From: Pseudomonadota bacterium
GTDB taxonomy: Bacteria > Pseudomonadota > Gammaproteobacteria > Pseudomonadales > Halieaceae
DNA length: 5,733 nt
NCBI GenBank assembly: GCA_030591305.1
Contig: JAUVBI010000203.1
Coordinates: forward strand, 1 to 5,733
Reading direction: 5' to 3'
Shown: piece after piece, positions 1 through 5,029 of the stretch
Numbering within the stretch: the stretch's first letter is position 1
Layout of the letters: each line of letters opens with the position of its first letter
Program-made: the position numbers and the translations under genes
The notes under the pieces: model-generated
Seen by the model: only the letters and a program-made list of their open reading frames with translations
Told to the model about the DNA's origin: nothing
The model's database searches: none

Positions 1-275
1 AAATAACGGCCCTCCTCCACAATCTCCTGGAAAGGTGAATTGCCTGCGAGCAATAGGTACTCATCCAGCGAATCACAGAGGGATTTCAAGCGGGTTTTAT
101 AGACATTGTAATCTGCCGACAGACCGTTCTCGCCCACCGGTGCCACAATGCGCACCGACACCGAGTAATTATGCCCATGCAGCCGCTCGCGGGACTGTGC
201 AGAAAATATGGTGTAGTGAGCTGCAGAAAATTTGTGACTCTCTTTGTTGATATGAAGAGTGGTTAATCGTTCCAT
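1..275 (-). CDS. 6-pyruvoyl-tetrahydropterin synthase / QueD-family protein, divergent, C-terminus beyond window
   Basis: Only the first 91 codons are present; the frame is open to the left edge. The fold is recognisable: the start of the family's T-fold strand with FSAAH (residues 16-20), then LHGHNY (32-37), giving the usual three zinc-binding histidines H20, H33 and H35. A LDEYLLL stretch (70-76) sits where QueD/PTPS proteins have LDHxxLN. Known family members convert dihydroneopterin triphosphate to 6-pyruvoyl- or 6-carboxy-tetrahydropterin, using a Cys just before HGH and an Asp-His pair. Here the Cys position is Arg29 (SRERLHGH) and the His is Glu72, while Asp71 is kept. The reaction is therefore uncertain: a non-canonical pterin enzyme, a different T-fold activity, or a binding protein. 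The gene starts 28 bases after the P450 stop on the same strand, so it is probably cotranscribed with it. The start codon ATG has only a weak ribosome site (GAG about 9 bases upstream). Family assignment is firm; calling it queD is not. Confidence 0.8.
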   Translation of the reverse strand, partial: MERLTTLHINKESHKFSAAHYTIFSAQSRERLHGHNYSVSVRIVAPVGENGLSADYNVYKTRLKSLCDSLDEYLLLAGNSPFQEIVEEGRY

Positions 276-303
276 GGGTACAACTCGCAACTATTGAAGA
301 CTG

Positions 304-1539
304 TCATAACGGGTGCAACATAACCTGCAGGTCGGTGTAGCCCATCACAAAATTGGAGTGGACACGTTCGGGCTCACTAAGAACTTCGACCTTGCTGAAG
401 CGTTGCATTATTTCCTCCCACAATATTCGCAGCTGCATCTCCGCCAGTCGATTGCCCATGCAGCGGTGAATACCAAAGCCAAAGGACACATGATGACGTG
501 CACGGGGCCTGTCGACAATATAATCATTGGCATTTTCGATGACGTCTTCGTCGCGGTTGCCCGACACATACCACATGACAACAGTATCGCCTTTACTGAT
601 TTTCTTACCGCCAAGTTCAGTATCCTGGGTAGCCATGCGACGCATATGCCCCAGAGGTGTCTGCCAGCGTATGGTCTCGGAAATCATACTGGTGACCAGT
701 GATGGATCTGCCTTTAGCTTATCGTACTGCTTGGGAAATTTATTCAGGGCGTAAACACTGGCTGACATGGTGTTGCGAGTAGTATCGTTACCACCCACAA
801 TCAGCAGCATCATATTACCCAACAATTCCATGGGCTCCATATTTTCCGTGGCAGGGCTGTGGGCCAGCAGAGAGATTAAATCCATCTTGGGTGGCTGACC
901 CGCACGCTCTTTCCAGATTGCCATAAAGCGCTGCTGGCACTCCATCAATATATCCCGCCGTTCCTCCTCGGAGCGACCACCACCATTAACATCATGTTCA
1001 GGATTCTCTGTCGCCACGTCCGACCAGTAGGTCAGCAAGTGCCTCTCCTCAAAGGGAAAGTCAAACAGGGTTGCCAGCATCTGGGTGGTCAATTCTATGG
1101 AGACTTTATCCACCCAATTAAAGCTTTCCCCCACTGGCAGATTATCTAAAACAGTCTGGACTCTGCCTCGTATCAGTGGCTCTAATTCTGTCAGCTGTTT
1201 TGGTGCCACTGCGGGTGTTACTGCCGCCCGCTGCTCATCGTGCTTCGGAGGGTCCATAGCTATGAACATGGGTGGATCAAAATCAATATTGGAATGCCCC
1301 AGAACAATCCTGGGCTCAGAGGAAAATAAGTCATGGTGAGAGTCCACATACATAATGTCCTGAAACTTTGTCACCGACCAATAGGGGCCAAAGACATCGC
1401 TGTCTACAAAATGTACCGGGTCCTCTTTACGCAATCGCTCAAAGTAGGCCCAATGTTCCTGATTCTGAAACAGGTTCGGGTTACTGGGGTCGAGCTTATC
1501 CAGAGGGATAGTATAGGGGTCAGGCAAAATCGCATTCAT
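304..1539 (-). CDS. cyp153: Cytochrome P450, CYP153 family (alkane/fatty-acid terminal hydroxylase)
   Basis: A complete 411-residue soluble bacterial P450 with no membrane anchor. Visible motifs in order: the CYP153-typical FGPYWSVTKFQDIM (50-63); MFIAMDPPKHDEQR (91-104) in the B'/C region; FNWVDKVSIELTTQMLATLF (140-159); the I-helix oxygen-activation motif GGNDTTRN (249-256); the K-helix ExxR (E288, R291); and the heme-ligand loop FGFGIHRCMG with Cys360. CYP153 enzymes hydroxylate the terminal carbon of medium-chain alkanes and also act on fatty acids, cyclic alkanes and terpenes; they are class I systems fed by a [2Fe-2S] ferredoxin and a flavin reductase. The ferredoxin gene lies 15 bases upstream; no reductase gene is in view. 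The ATG is preceded by GGAG with an 8-base spacer, supporting this start. The stop TGA is followed 28 bases later by a PTPS-like gene. Family assignment rests on recalled sequence similarity along the whole length; exact subfamily and substrate cannot be read from the sequence. Confidence 0.95.
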   Translation of the reverse strand: MNAILPDPYTIPLDKLDPSNPNLFQNQEHWAYFERLRKEDPVHFVDSDVFGPYWSVTKFQDIMYVDSHHDLFSSEPRIVLGHSNIDFDPPMFIAMDPPKHDEQRAAVTPAVAPKQLTELEPLIRGRVQTVLDNLPVGESFNWVDKVSIELTTQMLATLFDFPFEERHLLTYWSDVATENPEHDVNGGGRSEEERRDILMECQQRFMAIWKERAGQPPKMDLISLLAHSPATENMEPMELLGNMMLLIVGGNDTTRNTMSASVYALNKFPKQYDKLKADPSLVTSMISETIRWQTPLGHMRRMATQDTELGGKKISKGDTVVMWYVSGNRDEDVIENANDYIVDRPRARHHVSFGFGIHRCMGNRLAEMQLRILWEEIMQRFSKVEVLSEPERVHSNFVMGYTDLQVMLHPL

Positions 1540-1554
1540 GGGCTTTACTCCGCA

Positions 1555-1875
1555 CTAGTGCTGGGATTCTGGCATTCTTACTATCAGGCCGTCCAGGGAT
1601 TCATTCAGAGAAATCTGGCAGGACAAGCGACTATTATCTGCCACACCCTCAGCCAAATTCAACATACTCACTTCCATAGGACTGCGCTCGCCCATCTGGG
1701 CCAGCCAGGTCTCGTCGACATAGACATGACAAGTGGCGCAGGCGCAGCCACCACCGCAATCGGCATCAATACCGGGAACTTCATTTTTGACGGCGGTTTC
1801 CATCACGCTATCACCGCCATTGCCATATACCGTATGTTCGGTTCCATCAAATTCAATATAGGTGACTCGGGGCAT
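1555..1875 (-). CDS. [2Fe-2S] ferredoxin, adrenodoxin/putidaredoxin type
   Basis: A complete 106-residue protein. The cluster ligands are C40, C46, C49 and C86, i.e. C-X5-C-X2-C-X36-C, the spacing of vertebrate-adrenodoxin-like ferredoxins that serve P450s. The cluster loop reads [17 protein letters not shown] and contains one additional Cys (C44) within the loop; the fourth ligand is in RLSCQI. Expected role: cytosolic one-electron carrier from an NAD(P)H-dependent ferredoxin reductase to the CYP153 P450 encoded 15 bases downstream. It is the first gene of the leftward operon. The ATG has a good Shine-Dalgarno (AGGAA, plus-strand positions 1883-1887, 7-base spacer). An overlapping out-of-frame ATG lies 4 bases further upstream (1877-1879), but the spacing and family length favour the start used here. 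Confidence 0.95.
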   Translation of the reverse strand: MPRVTYIEFDGTEHTVYGNGGDSVMETAVKNEVPGIDADCGGGCACATCHVYVDETWLAQMGERSPMEVSMLNLAEGVADNSRLSCQISLNESLDGLIVRMPESQH

Positions 1876-1878
1876 GCA

Positions 1879-1909
1879 TGTATTCCTGTTTTTATTGTCT
1901 GTATATCCT
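1879..1909. repeat. Imperfect direct repeat TGTATTCCT / TGTATATCCT, 21 bases apart
   Basis: TGTATTCCT (1879-1887) and TGTATATCCT (1900-1909) start 21 bases apart, about two helical turns, so a protein dimer could contact both on the same DNA face. The left copy includes the ferredoxin Shine-Dalgarno (AGGAATACA on the minus strand) and the right copy overlaps the candidate -10 box. It may be a regulator site or simple coincidence. Confidence 0.25.
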
Positions 1910-1934
1910 ACCCCTGAACGCGCCCTATTGGAAA
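1905..1934 (-). promoter_or_regulatory. Candidate sigma-70-like promoter of the ferredoxin-P450 operon
   Basis: Read on the minus strand, TTTCCA (1929-1934) could be a -35 box and TAGGAT (1905-1910) a -10 box, with an 18-base spacer. Each matches the consensus at four of six positions. The -10 box is 30 bases upstream of the ferredoxin ATG, a plausible distance. The match is weak and chance occurrence is quite possible. Confidence 0.25.
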
Positions 1935-2014
1935 GTTTGTTTTTCCTTCTTTAGCGGCGCAGTGCCGACCATTTGAGTGGCTCAGCCTTCAGCTCTGGTG
2001 AATCGAGGGGATAT

Positions 2015-2019
2015 AGGAG
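2015..2019 (+). promoter_or_regulatory. Ribosome binding site deciding the DUF3604 start
   Basis: AGGAG lies 4 bases upstream of the ATG at 2024. It supports this ATG over an in-frame TTG at 1973, which has no Shine-Dalgarno, and over an in-frame ATG at 2057, which has only a weak purine stretch upstream. The spacer is slightly short, so the downstream ATG at 2057 remains possible; both choices leave a usable signal peptide. Confidence 0.6.
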
Positions 2020-2023
2020 TATT

Positions 2024-3877
2024 ATGCCTTTTCTAAAGCCGGACGATAGAGAGCCCATGAAGAATCGAATAAAATTACTAGCCGCCCTCAGCTTGGCTGT
2101 AGCGCCCCATACAGCAAGCATTGCAAATGAACCTGCAAGCGCCCAGGCAACCCAGGCTTTTTTTGGTGCCGTTCATGTCCACACCGGCTACTCTTTTGAT
2201 GCGTTCACCAATGGTACCCTCGCGACACCGGCAGACGCCTATAAATGGGCTCAGGGCGAAGCCATACCGGGCGGAGGGGGAGGCCCCGATATAAAAATTA
2301 AAAAGTCCCTGGATTTTTATGCCGTCTCGGATCACGCGGAGTTCCTGGGTGTATTCAAGGAAATGGGCAACCCGAACAGCCCTTTGAGCAAGCACCCCAT
2401 GGCTGCGCGCATTACCTCCGACAACCAGAATACCGCCATGCAGGCATTTGCCGAAATACTCAGGAACTACAGCATGGGGAAGAACGACCCCTCCCTGTCC
2501 GACCCGAAGATCAGTCGCAGTATATGGGCCGACATCGTCAAGACTGCCGATGACTATTATGTTCCCGGAGAATTTACAACCTTCCCCGCTTTCGAGTGGT
2601 CATCCAACCCACAAATGAGAAACTTACACCGGGTGGTCGTATTCAAAGATTCATCCATAGTTCCAGACCTGGTTTTATCAGCACATGAGTCTCGCGACCC
2701 GGAGCACCTATGGGCCTGGATGGATGCGCAGCGCGACAAGGGCTCCACCCTGTTTGCCATCCCCCACAATGCCAACGCCAGCGATGGCCTCATGTTTTCT
2801 CTGCAGACTTTCGACGGTAAGCCCCTGAGTAAAGCCTATAACACCACTCGGGAAAGAAATGAACCACTGTATGAAATCACTCAGATAAAAGGCACCTCGG
2901 AAACTCATCCTGTACTGTCGCCCAATGACGAGTTTGCCAGTTTTGAACAATGGGATTACACCCTGTCTGCAGATTCCCTGCGACCCAAAAACCGGCGGGG
3001 AAGTTTTGTCAGGCAGGCCCTTCTCGATGGCTTGAGTTTTAGCGCCGCCGGTAACAACAACCCCTTCCATTATGGCTTTATTGGCGACAGTGACACCCAC
3101 AATGCGGCAGCCTCTCACGAAGAAGATAATTATTCCGGCAAGTTTGCCTTTGAAAACAATCCCAGCCATCGACTGCTCGGTATAGAGGGCCAACCCGAGG
3201 CGCAGAAGCAGCAAGTGCGAGAGTTCAGCTCGGGTGGATTGGCGGGTGTATGGGCAAAAGAGAATAGCCGTACAGCCATTTATGAGGCGATGGTGAATCG
3301 CGAGACCTTCGGTACCACAGGGCCACGCATTAAAGTTCGCATGTTCGGCGGCTGGAATTTCACCGCCGCTGATGGCGCCAGTGCCGATTTCGCCGCAAAA
3401 GGATATGCACAGGGCGTACCCATGGGTGGTAGTTTGAGTAAAGCGGAGAAAGGCATGTCACCCACCTTTATGGTACAGGCAGCAAAGGACCCCGACAGCG
3501 GCAATCTCGACCGGGTACAGATAATAAAGGGCTGGTTAGACGCCCAGGGCAAGCAACACAAGAAAATTTACAATGTTGCCTGGAGCGGCAATCGAAAACT
3601 GAATGCACGGGGAAATCTACCTGACGTTGGCAATACGGTAAACGTAAAAGACGCCAGCTACACGAATACCATAGGCGAGGGACAGCTTTCCACCGTGTGG
3701 CGTGACCCGGATTTTAACAGCGCTGAACATGCCTTCTATTATGTTCGCGCTCTGGAAATTCCCACACCCCGCTGGAGCACGCGCGATGCAGCCAAGCTGG
3801 GAATCAAAGTCCCTGGCGGTCTTGCACTAAGCATTCAGGAGCGCGCCTATACCTCGCCCATCTGGTATACACCCTGA
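2024..3877 (+). CDS. Secreted DUF3604-family protein with PHP-like metal-binding motifs
   Basis: 617 residues from the chosen ATG. The N-terminus looks like a Sec signal peptide: basic MKNRIK (12-17), hydrophobic LLAALSLAVAP (18-28), possible cleavage after ASIA (34); no lipobox Cys, so a soluble periplasmic or exported protein is likely. The rest resembles the DUF3604 family, whose biochemical role is not established as far as I know. The sequence shows the motif order of PHP-superfamily phosphoesterases: HVHTGYS (H51, H53), SDHAE (D103, H104, E106), FPAFEWS (E191), AIPHN (H248) and GDSDTH (D355, D357, H359). This suggests a multinuclear metal hydrolase; the substrate is unknown. Later landmarks are RETFGTTGPR (426-435) and a C-terminal ALEIPTPRWSTRDA (576-589). 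A Gly-rich stretch (PGGGGGP, 82-88) precedes the SDH motif. It is the first gene of a four-gene rightward operon, with the globin GTG 25 bases after its stop. Family call is confident; catalysis is inferred from motifs. Confidence 0.88.
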   Translation: MPFLKPDDREPMKNRIKLLAALSLAVAPHTASIANEPASAQATQAFFGAVHVHTGYSFDAFTNGTLATPADAYKWAQGEAIPGGGGGPDIKIKKSLDFYAVSDHAEFLGVFKEMGNPNSPLSKHPMAARITSDNQNTAMQAFAEILRNYSMGKNDPSLSDPKISRSIWADIVKTADDYYVPGEFTTFPAFEWSSNPQMRNLHRVVVFKDSSIVPDLVLSAHESRDPEHLWAWMDAQRDKGSTLFAIPHNANASDGLMFSLQTFDGKPLSKAYNTTRERNEPLYEITQIKGTSETHPVLSPNDEFASFEQWDYTLSADSLRPKNRRGSFVRQALLDGLSFSAAGNNNPFHYGFIGDSDTHNAAASHEEDNYSGKFAFENNPSHRLLGIEGQPEAQKQQVREFSSGGLAGVWAKENSRTAIYEAMVNRETFGTTGPRIKVRMFGGWNFTAADGASADFAAKGYAQGVPMGGSLSKAEKGMSPTFMVQAAKDPDSGNLDRVQIIKGWLDAQGKQHKKIYNVAWSGNRKLNARGNLPDVGNTVNVKDASYTNTIGEGQLSTVWRDPDFNSAEHAFYYVRALEIPTPRWSTRDAAKLGIKVPGGLALSIQERAYTSPIWYTP

Positions 3878-3902
3878 AAACAATCTGGCAACAGAGAAGC
3901 CT

Positions 3903-4328
3903 GTGAACTCCGAGATTATTATCCAGAGCCTGGAGCTTGCGGCAGCAGCCTGTGAAGACCCAACCGCCATGGTTTACCAGCGCCTTTTCGACGAGCACCC
4001 CGGCTTACAAGAGCTATTCATTCTGGACAGGCAAAACGAAGCCAAAGGCCATATGTTATTCGAGGTCATCGAGTGCATCATCGACTTTGTGGGGCCCCGA
4101 TACACCTCCGAGGGGCTGATAACCACAGAACTGATTAACCACCAGCAAATAGGTGTTCCACTGGAAGTGTTCGAGACATTCTTTGCCACTGTACGCGACA
4201 CCTTCAGAGATTTTCTAGGGGCAGACTGGACCGCTCAATACGATGAAGCCTGGGAGCGGCTACTGGAAGAGCTTTCAAGTGTTGTGCATGGCAACTCCCA
4301 CCCTCCAAGCAATCGGACCAGACAATGA
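3903..4328 (+). CDS. Single-domain globin (myoglobin/flavohemoglobin-like 3/3 fold)
   Basis: 141 residues, starting at GTG. By comparison with the heme domain of flavohemoglobins, Tyr25 in TAMVYQRLFDEHPGL is the B10 tyrosine, Phe39 in LFILD is CD1, and His80 in INHQQIGVPLEVF is the proximal F8 heme ligand, followed by the usual G/H helices (ETFFATVRDTFRDF; YDEAWERLLEEL). The E7 region (around K48-H50) does not show the Gln of flavohemoglobins. No FAD or NAD domain follows, so an outside reductase would be needed for turnover. Likely properties are O2 or NO binding; roles could include NO detoxification, O2 delivery or redox sensing. The GTG start has GAGAAG (3894-3899) just upstream; the first internal ATG would remove helix A. 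The stop codon overlaps the start of the next gene (ATGA), indicating translational coupling to the SDR. The basic tail after residue 129 looks disordered. The globin assignment is by motif reading and quite sure; the function is not. Confidence 0.83.
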   Translation: MNSEIIIQSLELAAAACEDPTAMVYQRLFDEHPGLQELFILDRQNEAKGHMLFEVIECIIDFVGPRYTSEGLITTELINHQQIGVPLEVFETFFATVRDTFRDFLGADWTAQYDEAWERLLEELSSVVHGNSHPPSNRTRQ

Positions 4329-5026
4329 ATACAGCAATTATTACCGGAGCAAGCGTTGGTATAGGCGAGGCATCTGCCCGGACCTTTCTTGCAAGAGGCT
4401 ATGAGGTATACAATCTTTCGCGCAGGCCATGCCCCGTATCGGGGGTGAATAATATCGCCTGTGACCTGTCTTCCGAAGAGGCTATCGATAAAGCTGCTGA
4501 TACCCTGTTAAAAACCATCGGCAACAGTGATTGCGTGGCGCTGTTACACAACGCTTGCCAGATGCGCAAAGACAGCGCTACTGAGTGCTCCAGCGAGAGT
4601 CTGCGGGAAGTACTGGAAACAAATCTAATCGCTGTTAACAGTCTTAACCAGCGCCTCCTGCCAAGTTTGCCCGGGTCTTCCAGCGTTTTATATATAGGCT
4701 CGACGCTTTCAGAAAAAGCCGTCCCCGGATCTTTCAGTTACGTTATTTCCAAACATGCACTACTGGGCATGATGCGGGCCAGCTGCCAGGACCTGATGGG
4801 AAGCGGCATACACACGGCTCTGATCTGTCCAGGGTTTACCGACACTGAAATGCTGCGTACGCACCTGAAAAATGATAAAGAAGTCATGCGAAGTATTGCC
4901 AGTATGAACAGCTTCAGTCGGTTGATTGAACCTGAAGAAATAGCCGAGTTCATTTTCTGGGCGCACAATAACCCGGTCATCAATGGTTCAGTATTACATG
5001 CCAACCTGGGTCAGAAGGAATCCTGA
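4325..5026 (+). CDS. Short-chain dehydrogenase/reductase (classical SDR)
   Basis: A complete 233-residue cytosolic NAD(P)-dependent oxidoreductase. The Rossmann motif TGASVGIG spans 7-14; SRR (32-34) after strand 2 suggests an NADP(H) preference; CDLSS (46-50) is the adenine-ring Asp region. The usual NNAG is altered to HNAC (75-78). The catalytic tetrad is Asn100, Ser126, Tyr139 and Lys143 (YVISK), and PGFTDTEM (169-176) follows. The short length and overall look recall the sepiapterin-reductase/benzil-reductase-like branch, but many SDRs share these traits and the substrate cannot be deduced. The ATG overlaps the globin stop by 4 bases and has no strong Shine-Dalgarno, so translation is probably coupled to the globin. 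The transporter gene begins 3 bases after its stop. Context suggests the reductase acts on a small molecule handled by the same operon, possibly one carried by the transporter. Confidence 0.92.
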   Translation: MNTAIITGASVGIGEASARTFLARGYEVYNLSRRPCPVSGVNNIACDLSSEEAIDKAADTLLKTIGNSDCVALLHNACQMRKDSATECSSESLREVLETNLIAVNSLNQRLLPSLPGSSSVLYIGSTLSEKAVPGSFSYVISKHALLGMMRASCQDLMGSGIHTALICPGFTDTEMLRTHLKNDKEVMRSIASMNSFSRLIEPEEIAEFIFWAHNNPVINGSVLHANLGQKES

Positions 5027-5029
5027 GTC

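Larger units (their letters stand above)
1876..2023. promoter_or_regulatory. Divergent intergenic region between the ferredoxin/P450 and DUF3604 operons
   Basis: These 148 bases separate the ATG codons of two divergent operons and must hold promoters for at least one of them. It contains AT-rich tracts (about 1881-1906 and 1928-1953), a short inverted repeat CGGC-GCAGT-GCCG (1955-1967), a perfect 4-base palindrome TGAG-TGG-CTCA (1974-1984), and an imperfect direct repeat described separately. No regulator gene lies in the window. A convincing -35/-10 pair for the rightward operon could not be picked out by eye. Confidence 0.6.

Noticed and set aside
35..250. Short plus-strand open frame at the left edge
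   Set aside because: Antisense to the PTPS-like gene, whose conserved zinc motif is on the minus strand.
276..303. Gap between P450 and the PTPS-like gene checked for a terminator
   Set aside because: 28 bases with no stem-loop or T-run on the minus strand; readthrough is expected.
1333..1917. A 194-codon plus-strand open frame opposite the ferredoxin and the P450 N-terminus
   Set aside because: It lies wholly antisense to two well-recognised genes and its translation has no recognisable domain; it is a shadow frame.
1955..1967. Small inverted repeat CGGC-GCAGT-GCCG considered as a terminator
   Set aside because: Only four base pairs in the stem, no following T-run, and it lies between divergent genes where no transcript needs to end.
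1973..2023. TTG codon that would add 17 residues to the DUF3604 protein
   Set aside because: No Shine-Dalgarno upstream, and it would put a polar leader ahead of the signal peptide; the ATG at 2024 has AGGAG.
2708..3214. A 168-codon minus-strand open frame inside the DUF3604 gene
   Set aside because: Antisense to conserved DUF3604 motifs, no recognisable domain; judged a chance open frame.
3878..3902. Gap between DUF3604 and globin checked for a terminator or promoter
   Set aside because: Only 25 bases, with no stem-loop or promoter-like boxes; consistent with an operon.
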